This document shows, one piece after another, positions 1-9,812 of a DNA stretch of 64,000 nucleotides. The first letter of the stretch is position 1, and every line of letters starts with the position of its first letter. This stretch comes from an uncultured Prevotella sp. (GTDB taxonomy: Bacteria; Bacteroidota; Bacteroidia; Bacteroidales; Bacteroidaceae), in NCBI GenBank assembly GCA_946183415.1, contig CAMHAM010000004.1:1-64000 (forward strand). The letters are read 5' to 3'. Below the pieces are notes generated by a model. That model saw only the letters and a program-made list of their open reading frames with translations, was not told the DNA's origin and did not search any database. The translations under genes were made by a program, and so were the position numbers.

Positions 1-121
1 GTAGGGTTGCGTGGTAAGGCAGTTTATGGATGCCCAGCACGGCAGGATTCTCCCAGTCATGAGGCTGGCCGTATGCCTGCAAGGCCAATAGCGACGTTAT
101 GATGACAATGGCTCTTTTCAT
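1..121 (-). CDS. Glycoside hydrolase family 2 (beta-galactosidase-like), N-terminus only
   Basis: Only the first 40 codons lie in the window; the gene runs off the left edge. The start ATG at 121-119 directly abuts the GH115 stop (122-124), so the two are translated in series. Residues 1-19 form a short basic-hydrophobic signal peptide ending in AYGQ. The following DWENPAVLGIHKLPYH matches the conserved opening of LacZ-type GH2 enzymes (the 'DWENP' segment). Family members hydrolyse beta-galactosides or related hemicellulose side chains in the periplasm. Identification rests on one motif plus the neighbouring GH115 and GH29 genes, so the exact specificity is unknown. Confidence 0.6.
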   Translation of the reverse strand, partial: MKRAIVIITSLLALQAYGQPHDWENPAVLGIHKLPYHATL

Positions 122-2647
122 TTATCTAATGTTTTTTCTTTCTGGTGCTCCAAAGTAACTGTAGCGACTGTTATCGGGATTGACGACAATCTGCTCTATG
201 ACAACCTCGGGATCAATCATGATGAGCTTCAGCGTATGCTTGCCGGGAGTTGCCTGGAAGCTGGCATCAAGCCACCGGATGTTATCAAAGACCTCATCAC
301 GGCGCTGCAGCTGCCGGCCATCCACATAGCCGCTCAAAGAGAGATGGCTACGCGGCGGCAGGGGCTTCAAGACTTTCGATACCGCCAGATTCTGTGGTGT
401 ATATTCCATAAAGGTATCTACCAGTCCACGACGGGCATCAATCACCTGCATGGGCAGGCCGTCGATCTGCACACCAAGGCGCAGTCCACGGGCAGGCAGA
501 ATATCCTGTGTGGGCAGAATGCCGATGGCCACATGCCCTTCGTCAGTCAGTTCCACCTCGTATTTCAGCACAGGGCCATCGCCCTCCTTATATTCCTTCA
601 TCACATCCTTGGCACCCATGCAGCCCTTGCCACGCCCCAAATCAGGCAGGAACAGCCACCCATCGCTTTTCTGAGTATAGTCACAGGCAGCAATCGAGTA
701 TTCCTTTGTATCCTTCGAGGCATTCAGGTCGTGATGAACCTTATAGCCAAGTGTCATCGGATGGTAGTTCTTATCAGGTATCGACCATTTGGTATAGCCG
801 ATATGGTTGTCGAGCATCATACCATCCCACTTGCCGCCAGCCATCACTTTATTGTAATAATCGGTGAGCCGCTGGTCTTGCGCCATGAGATGACAGATGG
901 TAACACTATCACCAACAGTAGCCGCATTGTAGATATGCGCCACGCCGGCACTAGCTACCGTCGGGTAATAGACCAACTGATAGAAAGCGTCTTGAGCCTC
1001 AACGGGAATCTGCGCTTTCAGCGCCTCGCAGCGTGACACAAGCGACTGCCAGAGGTTGCTCACGTGAAGCATCTCCTCGTAGTTGTAGATGCCTGGCACC
1101 TGGGCTTCGGGCTTACGCCAGAGATTATACTTTGAGTATTTGGCGATGATATCTGCCGTCTCTCTAGCAAATGCTTCGCCAAAGATACTACGTGTCCATC
1201 GCTCAAGCCATGCCTGCTCGTCGCCTGCCTGAATGGCATCAGGGTTCCAGGCATAGTGCATGATGAAGTCGATGGGCATCTCCTTGGGTTTCAAGTCACC
1301 CACGTTGATAATCCAGATGCGGTCGATACCACTCTTGTAGGCAAGATTCAACTGCTCACGCAGTTTAGGTACAGTGGTCGTATTGATCCAACGGTCGTTC
1401 CAAGGACCGCCATTCATATCGATGTGGTAGTAGAGTCCCAGACCTCCCTTGCGCTTTCGTTCAAAGTCGCGCCCTTTACGGCGGATATAGCCCCAGTTGT
1501 TGTCGCAGAGCAGCAGCGTGACATCATCTGGCACGGTGAACCCCGCATCGTAGTAGCGCTGCACTTCCGTAAAGATGGCCCAGAGCTGAGGCACGGCATC
1601 GGGACGTCCGTAGATGTCGTTGATAATCTGGCGCTGGCCGTCGATGACGCTTCCCAATGTCCTCATGTTCTCTTGGTCGTCGCCCTTCCCCATCGCCACG
1701 TCACCATCGCCACGCATGCCGATCGTCACGAGGTTGTCGTAAGCCTTATTGCGCTCCATACCTTCACGGAAGAACTGGTCGATGCGCGCTTTATTCGACG
1801 CATAGTCCCACGGACCCACCTGTTGTTTGCGGTGCAGATACTCCTGATGGGAGCGCATCATCGGCTCATGGTGACTGGTGCCCATCACGATACCCATCTC
1901 GTCGGCCAGTCGCGGGCTCTCGGGATCATCCTCATTGAAGGCCGTTGCCCACATGGCAGGCCAGAAATAGTTGGCCTTCAGGCGCAGGAGCAACTCAAAG
2001 ATATGTTCGTAAGCCTTTGCGTTCACACCCCCAAAGTGGTTGGTACACCACGTGCCAAACGAGGGCCACTCGTCATTAATGAAAAGGCCACGATACTTCA
2101 CCTTAGGCGATGGCTGGACGAATCGCCCGCCATCATAATACAGTTCGTCCTGATGCTTCACAGGCGCATCTGCCATCCAATACCAAGGCGACACCCCGAT
2201 ACGCTCAGAGAGGTCGTAGATGCCATAGATGGTGCCACGCTTGTCGCTGCCCGCAATGACGAGATTGCCGTCAACCACGTCGATCAGATACGATTCCCAC
2301 TGTCCTTTAACCTGACGCACATCTATCTTTCGCTGTTTGATGAGTTCGTCGATGATACGGCTTTTGCCGATGGTACCTACGAGGATGGACGCCTTGAGAT
2401 TCTGGCGCTCATGGGGCAGCAGACCAGCGGAAGTAGGTGACTGCATGTTCACCTGCGAAGAAACACCCGTTACCTTCCGCACATCATCGCCCAGGTTGCG
2501 GGCAGCCATCAAGACACCTTTCCAGTCATCCACATCCACAACGATTGTTGCCGTCTTGCCACTCTTGGCAATGCAGAACTGTTCTGTCTGTGCCATTCCC
2601 GTCAGCACAGACAGCGTCATCACGATAGTCAGTAAATATCTCATCAT
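122..2647 (-). CDS. Glycoside hydrolase family 115, xylan alpha-1,2-glucuronidase
   Basis: 841 residues, the usual length for GH115. Residues 1-19 are a signal peptide (MMRYLLTIVMTLSVLTGMAQ), so the enzyme is exported. The segment GTIYGIYDLSERIGVSPWYW followed by a KYRGLFINDEWPSFGTW region is characteristic of the family, which removes (4-O-methyl-)glucuronic acid from xylan. The N-terminal domain precedes a TIM-barrel-like centre, and the C-terminal third (from about residue 660) is beta-rich. It sits between a GH29 gene (13 bp upstream) and a GH2 gene (0 bp downstream) on the same strand, which fits a co-transcribed hemicellulose or pectin side-chain degradation set. The family call is from recognisable motifs; substrate detail is inferred. 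Confidence 0.85.
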   Translation of the reverse strand: MMRYLLTIVMTLSVLTGMAQTEQFCIAKSGKTATIVVDVDDWKGVLMAARNLGDDVRKVTGVSSQVNMQSPTSAGLLPHERQNLKASILVGTIGKSRIIDELIKQRKIDVRQVKGQWESYLIDVVDGNLVIAGSDKRGTIYGIYDLSERIGVSPWYWMADAPVKHQDELYYDGGRFVQPSPKVKYRGLFINDEWPSFGTWCTNHFGGVNAKAYEHIFELLLRLKANYFWPAMWATAFNEDDPESPRLADEMGIVMGTSHHEPMMRSHQEYLHRKQQVGPWDYASNKARIDQFFREGMERNKAYDNLVTIGMRGDGDVAMGKGDDQENMRTLGSVIDGQRQIINDIYGRPDAVPQLWAIFTEVQRYYDAGFTVPDDVTLLLCDNNWGYIRRKGRDFERKRKGGLGLYYHIDMNGGPWNDRWINTTTVPKLREQLNLAYKSGIDRIWIINVGDLKPKEMPIDFIMHYAWNPDAIQAGDEQAWLERWTRSIFGEAFARETADIIAKYSKYNLWRKPEAQVPGIYNYEEMLHVSNLWQSLVSRCEALKAQIPVEAQDAFYQLVYYPTVASAGVAHIYNAATVGDSVTICHLMAQDQRLTDYYNKVMAGGKWDGMMLDNHIGYTKWSIPDKNYHPMTLGYKVHHDLNASKDTKEYSIAACDYTQKSDGWLFLPDLGRGKGCMGAKDVMKEYKEGDGPVLKYEVELTDEGHVAIGILPTQDILPARGLRLGVQIDGLPMQVIDARRGLVDTFMEYTPQNLAVSKVLKPLPPRSHLSLSGYVDGRQLQRRDEVFDNIRWLDASFQATPGKHTLKLIMIDPEVVIEQIVVNPDNSRYSYFGAPERKNIR

Positions 2648-2660
2648 ATATCTTATACGT

Positions 2661-4385
2661 TTATTCTGTTACTACTTCTATATCTCCGTAGCCCATGCGC
2701 TCGCCTGAAGCCAGACGGTCGGCATCGAGTTTCAAGACTCTTGCCTTGACGGGCTGAAACCTGATCTTCTGCCAGATGGGATTGTTTACGATGTTCGAGA
2801 ACTCGCCAGATGCCAGTTTTGTCCAATTCGACCAGTCGGTGGATGCCCAAAGGGTATAATGGGTCACCGTGCCCTCTTTTGATTCTTGTGGCGGCAGGTA
2901 GCGGAACTCGCTGATGGTCTGTTCCGCATCCCAGTCCATCATCATCTGTGTGGGACTGCTGAAGAAGATGTGCAGGCTGCTCGATTTCTTCTCACCGGAA
3001 TCGGGGATGTCGGCGGTGAGCTCAGGAGCCAGATAGAGACCTAGTTTCTGGATAATGGGCACGTCTTTGTAATCGGTGATGGTGAAGCGCAGTTTCGTAG
3101 CCGTCACGGTAGGGAAACAGATGATGCGGCGATGACCGATGGTGGTCAGGCCGTCACCTTTATCCACGAGTGCATCCTTCAACTGCTGCCATTTACCACC
3201 GACAAGCGCTTCGAGCGAGAACTTCTTAACACGCTGCCCTTTGGCGATAGCTTCTTCAGCCAGGAAACGGTTAAATGCCGTTGGTTTGCCGAAATCAATG
3301 ATGGTTGTATTGCCTTCGCGGATGATCTCTGCCTGCTCAGCAAGATTCTCCTTAAACACCTCGTCGATCATCTTCTTAAAGGCTATGCCACGCAGACTGT
3401 CATTCGGGTGGATGCGACCATTAGGGGCGATGGGGAAGTTCAGCAGCAGCGTAGAGTTGCGGCCCACTGATTTATAATAGGTGTCCATCAACTTCGACAG
3501 GCTTTTCACATGCTCATTCTCCGTCTCATGATAGAACCAGCCTGGGCGGATGCTTGTGTTTGTCTCGCCCGGACACCAGACGTCGCCATCCTCCACCCCA
3601 TAGTGCAACATCTCGTAGGGCACTTCACCGTCGTGGTTAAGCAGACTCCAGTTCGTCTCGCCCACATTGCCTGCCTCGGTGCCCACCCAGCGCAAATCAC
3701 CACGATCGCTGCCATCATTCCAGATAAGGCACTTCGGCTGCAACTCACGGATCATCTTGTATGTCTCAGGCCACTGGTAGTAAGTCGTGCGGTCAATCTT
3801 TCGCGTCTCATTGGCACCACCATACCAACCGTCGCCACCATTGGCACCATCAAACCACACCTCGAAGATCTCACCGTAGTTGGTGAGCAGCTCGCGCAAC
3901 TGGTTGCGGAAATAGGTGACGTATGGAGGTCGCCCGTATTCAGGATGATTGCGATCCCACGGCGAGAGGTAGACGGCAAACGCCAATCCTTCTTCGCGAC
4001 AGGCATCAGCCAGTTCGCGCACCACATCGCCCTTGCCGTTCTTCCAAGGCGAGTTCTTCACGGAATAGTCCGTATAAGCCGAGGGCCACATGCAAAACCC
4101 GCAATGATGCTTGGCGGTGAAGATGATGCCACGCATACCTGCCTGTTTACAGACACGCGCCCACTGCCGACAGTCAAGATTCTCAGGGTTAAACAGCTGG
4201 GGATCTTCATTGCCGAAGCCCCACTCCTGATCTGTATAGGTGTTCAGCGAGTAATGGATGAATGCGTACATCTCCATGTCCTGCCAGCGCAACTGGTTCT
4301 CGCTGGGCACCGGGCGCTGCGCCTGCATCGCCATCGCCAGGAGGAGGGCGCAGAAATACGTAGATATGAATCTTTTCTTGATCAT
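2661..4385 (-). CDS. Alpha-L-fucosidase, GH29
   Basis: 574 residues with a signal peptide (residues 1-22, ending AMAMQAQ). The catalytic domain shows GH29 hallmarks: the FIHYSLNTYTDQEWG segment near residue 42, TAKHHCGFCMWPS near 90-102, and EVWFDGANGG with the probable nucleophile Asp179. The C-terminal part (about 430-574) is a beta-sandwich-like region resembling an F5/8 type C (discoidin) carbohydrate-binding module. The enzyme releases terminal L-fucose in the periplasm. It follows the antiporter gene after 26 bp and precedes GH115 by 13 bp. The related GH29 members with galactosidase-like activity cannot be excluded by eye. Confidence 0.85.
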   Translation of the reverse strand: MIKKRFISTYFCALLLAMAMQAQRPVPSENQLRWQDMEMYAFIHYSLNTYTDQEWGFGNEDPQLFNPENLDCRQWARVCKQAGMRGIIFTAKHHCGFCMWPSAYTDYSVKNSPWKNGKGDVVRELADACREEGLAFAVYLSPWDRNHPEYGRPPYVTYFRNQLRELLTNYGEIFEVWFDGANGGDGWYGGANETRKIDRTTYYQWPETYKMIRELQPKCLIWNDGSDRGDLRWVGTEAGNVGETNWSLLNHDGEVPYEMLHYGVEDGDVWCPGETNTSIRPGWFYHETENEHVKSLSKLMDTYYKSVGRNSTLLLNFPIAPNGRIHPNDSLRGIAFKKMIDEVFKENLAEQAEIIREGNTTIIDFGKPTAFNRFLAEEAIAKGQRVKKFSLEALVGGKWQQLKDALVDKGDGLTTIGHRRIICFPTVTATKLRFTITDYKDVPIIQKLGLYLAPELTADIPDSGEKKSSSLHIFFSSPTQMMMDWDAEQTISEFRYLPPQESKEGTVTHYTLWASTDWSNWTKLASGEFSNIVNNPIWQKIRFQPVKARVLKLDADRLASGERMGYGDIEVVTE

Positions 4386-4411
4386 CGGTCTAAAGTTGCC
4401 CTATAGGTGGC

Positions 4412-6667
4412 TTAGCCTTTCATGAGGGCATCGAGCGACTCTTGCTCGCCTACGACCCAGATGATGTCGCCTGGCTGGAACTTGCGAGTGGGGGCATAGC
4501 GCGAGAGGCTCTCCTTACCCTCCTCCAGACCGATGACCATACAGCTGTAGAGGTCGCGGATGCCGCTCTCGATGAGGTTCTTGCCCACAAAGGGACTGTC
4601 CTCGCCGATGACAAGCTGGCGCAGCTTCATCTCGCGGTTCTCCCAGTCGTAGTCCTCGCCCAGCACCTCCTTCTCGATGGCCTCGCGGAAGGCCGTGAAC
4701 TGTTCGTCGCTACCAATGACCTGCAGCACATCGTAGGGGAAGATGATATAGTCGCCATCGGGGATATTGATACGCATGTTGCCGCGCATGATGCTGCTGA
4801 TATGGATGCCATACTTACGACCCAGGTCGAGCTGCCTCAGCGTGGATCCCATCCACATCGAATTGAAGGGCACCTGGAATTCGGCGATATGGATATCACG
4901 ATCGAGCAGACGACCTTCGTAGAGGGGGCGCTTCTTGCCGTGCACCTGTGCCTCGATGTCGCGCGAACGGAGGTTCTGCACAAACAGGCGCTCGAGGGTG
5001 ATGCTGCGATGCTTCACTGCGCGCGAGAGGATGATCAGTCCTAAGACGACCACGCCGATGGTAATGATAAGCGCATTGGTGAAGTGGCTGAGCTTATGAC
5101 AGATATAGAAGATGAAGGAGAGGGCAATGACCACGCGCACGATCACCGTGAAGATGAGGGGCATACGGTTGCGATTGCTCTCTGCCCACAGGGCTCTCCA
5201 CTCTTCGCTGCGATTCTTCTTCATGACCATCGCACGCAGGAACGGTGAGACGAGCACGACGGTGACCACTCCCACAATGGCATTGGCCCACGAACGATTC
5301 TCGATCCCCAGCAGTTGGTGCATGAACGGCAGGAAGAAGGTGAACATGACGGCGATGGCTGCCGATGTGAGGATGGAATAGATGAGCACGTTGACGCCTA
5401 TCTGGGCAAGCAGCTTCTTCCACTTGCTCTGCTCCTGAGTGTGGGTGCTACTCATGGAGAGACGGTTCAACGACTGGATCAGTCGGGAGGGCAGATGGCG
5501 CTCCAGACGAGAATAAACCGGGGTGGCAAACCGTATCATGTAAGGTGTGAGGAATGTGGTTATAACGGATACAGCCACCACCACCGGATAGAGGAAATCG
5601 CTGATGACACCGAGCGACAAGCCCAGCGAAGCGATGATGAAAGAGAACTCGCCTATCTGCGCCATCGAGAAACCGCAGCGCATGGCCGACTTGAGCGACT
5701 CGCCTCCGAGCATGAAGGAGAAGGTGCCGAAGATGGCCTGTCCCAACAGGATGGTGAGCACGAGCAGCGCGATAGGACCGGCATAGTCAACGAGGATCTT
5801 AGGATCAACGAGCATACCCACTGACACAAAGAAGATGGCTCCGAAGAGATTCTTCACAGGCTCGACGAGCTTCTCGATCTTCTCTGCCTCGATGGTCTCA
5901 GCCAGGATACTACCCATGATAAAGGCTCCGAAAGCTGAGCTGAAGCCTACCTTCGTGGAGAAGACGGCCATCGCACAGCAGAGACCCAGCGACACCACGA
6001 GCAGCACCTCATTGTTGATGAGCTTGCGCACATGCTTCAGGAACAGGGGCACGGCGAAGATGCCCACAATGAGCCACAGGATGAGGAAGAAACCAATCTT
6101 CATGATGGAGCCGAGCAACTGACCGCCATCGGGATTGTTGCCACTGGCAATGGCACTCAGCATCACCATCATGACAATGGCCAGAATATCCTCAAGGATA
6201 AGCACCGACATGACAAGACCTGCAAACTGCTGCTGGCGCAGACCTAAGTCATCGAAGGCCTTATATATAATAGTGGTGGACGACATGGCAAGCATACCAC
6301 CAAGGAAGATGCAGTCCATCTTGCTCCAGCCAAAGGAGTAGCCCACGAGCACTCCCAACATCGACATACAGAAGATGATGGTGCAGGTGGAGATGACAGG
6401 CGAGGCGCCCATCTTCAGAATCTTCTTGAACGAGAAGTCGAGTCCGAGCGAGAACAGGAGGAACATCACACCGATATCTGCCCAGAGATGCACATTCTCA
6501 TGGTCGACGACTGAGGCCGTATAGGGCATATTAGGACTCACGAGGAATCCTGCCACGATATAGCCCAGTACCAGCGGCTGTTTAAGTTTCTTGAAAATCA
6601 GAGTCACAATACCTGCCACTACCAGCATCAGCGCCAGGTCCTGAATCATTGAGGGAAGTTCTGCCAT
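4412..6667 (-). CDS. Kef/NapA-type monovalent cation:proton antiporter with two RCK_C domains
   Basis: 751 residues. Residues about 10-385 are the CPA2 antiporter core with a dozen hydrophobic segments. A second membrane block (about 415-570) follows, then two TrkA_C (RCK_C) regulatory domains at about 590-665 and 680-750 ('IWVVGEQESLDALMKG' ends the protein). There is no TrkA_N Rossmann domain, unlike E. coli KefC. It is an inner-membrane K+ or Na+/H+ exchanger, probably for ion or pH homeostasis, gated by a small ligand bound to RCK_C. It follows the LptD-like gene by 43 bp. The exact ion is not deducible. Confidence 0.85.
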   Translation of the reverse strand: MAELPSMIQDLALMLVVAGIVTLIFKKLKQPLVLGYIVAGFLVSPNMPYTASVVDHENVHLWADIGVMFLLFSLGLDFSFKKILKMGASPVISTCTIIFCMSMLGVLVGYSFGWSKMDCIFLGGMLAMSSTTIIYKAFDDLGLRQQQFAGLVMSVLILEDILAIVMMVMLSAIASGNNPDGGQLLGSIMKIGFFLILWLIVGIFAVPLFLKHVRKLINNEVLLVVSLGLCCAMAVFSTKVGFSSAFGAFIMGSILAETIEAEKIEKLVEPVKNLFGAIFFVSVGMLVDPKILVDYAGPIALLVLTILLGQAIFGTFSFMLGGESLKSAMRCGFSMAQIGEFSFIIASLGLSLGVISDFLYPVVVAVSVITTFLTPYMIRFATPVYSRLERHLPSRLIQSLNRLSMSSTHTQEQSKWKKLLAQIGVNVLIYSILTSAAIAVMFTFFLPFMHQLLGIENRSWANAIVGVVTVVLVSPFLRAMVMKKNRSEEWRALWAESNRNRMPLIFTVIVRVVIALSFIFYICHKLSHFTNALIITIGVVVLGLIILSRAVKHRSITLERLFVQNLRSRDIEAQVHGKKRPLYEGRLLDRDIHIAEFQVPFNSMWMGSTLRQLDLGRKYGIHISSIMRGNMRINIPDGDYIIFPYDVLQVIGSDEQFTAFREAIEKEVLGEDYDWENREMKLRQLVIGEDSPFVGKNLIESGIRDLYSCMVIGLEEGKESLSRYAPTRKFQPGDIIWVVGEQESLDALMKG

Positions 6668-6710
6668 AGTTTATTGGTTTTTATTTCGTTTTTACATTTT
6701 CACATTTCCC

Positions 6711-9560
6711 TTAGTACCACTGCACGGCATTTGTGCTGCTCGAGCGCTTGTCGTACTTCAAGGCATCAGTCAGCGTGGCGGCATTACACCTGAAGGAGAA
6801 GTTATAGCTGGTGTAGGGGGCGAGCACCACTGAGCACGACATATTGAAACAGTGGAGGTCGCGGGAGAGCGAGGCGGTGGTCATAGAGATCTGCTTGGTC
6901 TCGAAGTCGTAGCCCGAGGAGAAGTTGATGTCCCAGCCATCGCTGATGCGGATATCACCGCTGAAGTTCAGTCCCTGTGTAACCTTATAGGGATAGCGCA
7001 TCTTGTCGTAGTTGAACCTGCTGACATCGGTATTCTCGCGCACGCTGATATTATAGCCGATGCTCAGGGTCCAGGGTATCTTGAAGGCCATGTAGCCGTC
7101 TTCGTCGGTCTCAGCCTTTTCGCCGCTGCCCTTACGGCCACCGCCTCGCTTGGCCTTCTCCATCTCTTTGTCGATGTTCGAGTCGATACCATTGTCGAAT
7201 TCATCATCATCTTCCTGATTCTTGTCCTTCTTTTTGTCATCGACTTTCTCGCCGCGCAGACGCTTGATCCAGTTGCTGATTTTCTCGTTGCTCAGGCTAT
7301 AGGAGAGGTTCTGCGACAGACCCGTGAATCGTCCGAACTTTCCCTTCTGCCAATAGGTGGTGTGATCGCTGACCACTGGGCGCCCCAGACTGTCGAGCTC
7401 GTAGACATACGAGGCGAAGGTGGTGTTGAGGTTCAGGGTATAGCTCTTCGAGAGCTTCAGGCGCAGGCTGGTCTGCAGGTCGCTCAACGGGCGCTTATCT
7501 GCCACGAGGTCATAGCTCATGCCAAGTTTCAACTCATCAATCAGACTGATCTTCTTGAAACCTGTAGAGTCCTTATCCGACTTGATCTTCATCTCGACAT
7601 TGTTGGAGAGATCGAAGTTGATGCGGCCAGAGCGATCGCCTGGCACTGCATAGCCACGGCCTGCGTAAGGCGAATAGCGCACCATCTCGACACTACCATC
7701 GGCATTCGTGCGCTGATAGGTATCGTAGTAGCCATAGCGATCGGATGTGAAATCGGGCTGATAGGAGAAGCTGACTGTCGGAGTGAGCACGTGGCGGATG
7801 GCCTGAACCTTTTCGCCAAAGAGCTTACGGCTGGGGATAAAGAAACCGTAGAGCGTAGTCGTAGCACTCAGGTTGGCATTCCAACTATACATATTATAAA
7901 AGCCACTCACGGTATCTGATACCTCGCGCTGGTTCTTGGCGTCCCACGACTTCTTGATCTTGCTGAGCAGCATGACATCATTGAAGGTGACATTCGGGGT
8001 CAGCGTCAGATAGTCGAAGAGGGTGAAGTTGGCCTGGATGGGAATCCTATGGTCCATGCCGTTAGACCAGTCCTTCGAAAGACTGGAGTGCAGGATACGG
8101 TTCTCCTTCGTGCTGATCTCGTTTTTCAGATGTCCCGTATAGCTTAATGAGATCTTCTCGTACCAGCGCTCTGAGCCCACAGCCTTCTTGCGCTTGAAGG
8201 GGTAGAAGCGCGAGATGCTGAAGTTGACATCTGGCAGTTTCAGCGTGAGCATCGAGTCGCGCATGTTCTGGTCGATACTCGTGGTCGAGGTGATACTCAG
8301 TCCGATGCTCGAGAAGTTGACATTATAGGACACCGAAGAGGTACGTGTGGTCTGAGTACGCTGCTGCGGATTATACATCGAGGTGAGGTTGTTGTTCTCA
8401 TAGTTCGACGTGGCGAAGTTCACACTGGCAGTGAGCGAGTGGAAGGGGTTTGCCTTCTGATCCTGACGGTGGCTCCATGTCAGCTTATAGCTCGACTCGT
8501 GCCTGAAGTCATCATCATTCCGCTCGCCTGAGCGCGAGTCCTGATAGCTGAAGTAGAACGAGCCGTTGTAGCGATAGCGCTTCTTATAGTTAGAGGTGGC
8601 TGATATTCCCCACGAGCCCTTGGTGTAGATCTCGCCTAACAGCTTCAGGTCCATCTTGTCGCTGATGGCAAAGTAGTAGCCGCCATCGCGCAGGTAGAAA
8701 CCCTTATCCATCTCGTCGCCATAGGTCGGCATGATGATACCGCTGGAGTAGCTCTTCGTGAAGGGGAAGAAGCCATAGGGCACAGCCAGTGGCAGGGGCA
8801 CATCGCCCACCACGAGATAGGCGGGACCGAACACCACATCCTTACCAGGGCGCACCTTGGCACGCGAGAGGGCGAGGTAGAAGTCGGGGTGAGGATCATC
8901 GCAGGTAGTATAACGGCCATGCTCAAGGAACATCTCGCCATTGGCACCTCGCTTGGAGAGCTTACTCGTCAGGAAGCCGTCGTCCTGCTGGGTATAGACC
9001 TCGGTGATGAGTCCCTTCTTCGTCTTGAAGTTGAATGCCATCGTGTCACTCTCGTATTCGTCGCTACCCATCTTGAACACAGGGGTACCCGTCAGCTGCT
9101 TGGTAGAGTCCATCTTACCTGTGGCATGCACGAGGTTGCTGTCGAGATTCATATAGATGCGCTCGCTCTGGAGGTCCATGTTCTGGTACTTCACCTTCGA
9201 CTGTCCGTAGAGATGGGCCACGCCCGAAGCGGCTTCATAGGTCAGCGAGTCATCGGCAGAATACTCCACAGGCCCGTCGATACCGTTCTTACGGCTGCGG
9301 TTGATACTGTCCTGTGCCAACGAGTCGTCTATGGCCTTGTTGTGCTTATAGATAGCCAGTTCGATGGAGTCCATCGTGGTGGTGTCGCGCTTGATCTTGA
9401 TCGAGGATGCTGTCTGAATGTCGGGCATGACGGTATCAGCAGGGATGCTGTCGTTATCCTTCTGTGCCTTACGTGCATCAGAGATAAGCGACACAGGCAC
9501 CTCTGCCATCATGAAAATGATGACAAACAGCATCAGTATAATGGCTGATTTCCTTTTCAC
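6711..9560 (-). CDS. lptD: LptD-like outer-membrane LPS-assembly protein
   Basis: About 949 residues. The N-terminal third is an OstA/LptA-like domain (YSADDSLTYEAASGVAHLYG, then the AFNFKTKKGLITEVYTQ segment). The GPAYLVVGDVPLPLAVPYGF motif is typical of Bacteroidetes LptD, and a long beta-barrel with aromatic-alternating strands reaches the C-terminal NAVQWY. It would insert lipopolysaccharide into the outer membrane. An ATG exists at 9602, but that region overlaps a strong promoter; the GTG at 9560 (VKRKSAIILMLFVIIF, a clear signal/anchor segment) lies about 20 nt after the predicted transcription start and is preferred. An acidic/basic low-complexity insert (KKDKNQEDDDEFDN) lies in the barrel. 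The upstream neighbour is the HD-domain gene. Confidence 0.8.
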   Translation of the reverse strand: MKRKSAIILMLFVIIFMMAEVPVSLISDARKAQKDNDSIPADTVMPDIQTASSIKIKRDTTTMDSIELAIYKHNKAIDDSLAQDSINRSRKNGIDGPVEYSADDSLTYEAASGVAHLYGQSKVKYQNMDLQSERIYMNLDSNLVHATGKMDSTKQLTGTPVFKMGSDEYESDTMAFNFKTKKGLITEVYTQQDDGFLTSKLSKRGANGEMFLEHGRYTTCDDPHPDFYLALSRAKVRPGKDVVFGPAYLVVGDVPLPLAVPYGFFPFTKSYSSGIIMPTYGDEMDKGFYLRDGGYYFAISDKMDLKLLGEIYTKGSWGISATSNYKKRYRYNGSFYFSYQDSRSGERNDDDFRHESSYKLTWSHRQDQKANPFHSLTASVNFATSNYENNNLTSMYNPQQRTQTTRTSSVSYNVNFSSIGLSITSTTSIDQNMRDSMLTLKLPDVNFSISRFYPFKRKKAVGSERWYEKISLSYTGHLKNEISTKENRILHSSLSKDWSNGMDHRIPIQANFTLFDYLTLTPNVTFNDVMLLSKIKKSWDAKNQREVSDTVSGFYNMYSWNANLSATTTLYGFFIPSRKLFGEKVQAIRHVLTPTVSFSYQPDFTSDRYGYYDTYQRTNADGSVEMVRYSPYAGRGYAVPGDRSGRINFDLSNNVEMKIKSDKDSTGFKKISLIDELKLGMSYDLVADKRPLSDLQTSLRLKLSKSYTLNLNTTFASYVYELDSLGRPVVSDHTTYWQKGKFGRFTGLSQNLSYSLSNEKISNWIKRLRGEKVDDKKKDKNQEDDDEFDNGIDSNIDKEMEKAKRGGGRKGSGEKAETDEDGYMAFKIPWTLSIGYNISVRENTDVSRFNYDKMRYPYKVTQGLNFSGDIRISDGWDINFSSGYDFETKQISMTTASLSRDLHCFNMSCSVVLAPYTSYNFSFRCNAATLTDALKYDKRSSSTNAVQWY

Positions 9561-9588
9561 ACCTGCAGTTTTACTACTATTGCGACTG

Positions 9589-9618
9589 CAAAAGTACAAC
9601 AAAATAGGGGAATTACAA
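9589..9618 (-). promoter_or_regulatory. Bacteroidetes-type promoter of the lptD gene
   Basis: Read on the minus strand, TTG (9618-9616), a 19-bp spacer and TACTTTTG (9596-9589) match the sigma-ABfr consensus TTTG/N19/TAnnTTTG. Transcription would begin near 9581, so the in-frame ATG at 9602 would not be transcribed from this promoter. This decides the GTG start for the downstream gene. Confidence 0.7.
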
Positions 9619-9626
9619 AATTCCCC
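9607..9626. promoter_or_regulatory. Perfect inverted repeat over the -33 region of lptD
   Basis: GGGGAATT, ACAA, AATTCCCC: an 8-bp perfect stem with a 4-nt centre. It covers the -33 element of the lptD promoter, so it may be an operator for an unknown regulator. It could also serve as a weak hairpin terminator for the upstream HD gene. Nothing in the sequence distinguishes these. Confidence 0.45.
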
Positions 9627-9639
9627 TCCTGTTTTTTTA

Positions 9640-9812
9640 CTTTATTTAGATAATAAGAACACAAATACTGCTTTCCTTTTTTGACAAAAGAACATAAGAA
9701 ACATATTTTTAGCTCTCCCATAGAGCGCGCAGCTATTATGTTCTTATGTTCTTATGTCTAAAAAAAAGTTATTCTGTTACTCTGTCTTTAATATGTTCTT
9801 TTGTCTAATAAA
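9640..9812. repeat. Intergenic cluster of 'GTTCTTNTGTCTAA' words
   Basis: The region between the HD gene stop and the lptD promoter carries repeated pyrimidine-rich words: ATGTTCTTATGTTCTTATGT followed by CTAAAAAAA near 9738-9765, ATGTTCTTTTGTCTAAT near 9792-9808, and reverse-orientation copies near 9652-9660 and 9683-9702. The same words recur at 17.92, 18.32, 22.1, 24.05 and 25.4 kb. They have no evident coding or RNA-gene function. Confidence 0.6.

Noticed and set aside
1256..2440. 394-codon open frame on the plus strand opposite the GH115 gene
   Set aside because: It is the antisense shadow of a well-supported GH115 gene and has no family motif, start context or promoter.
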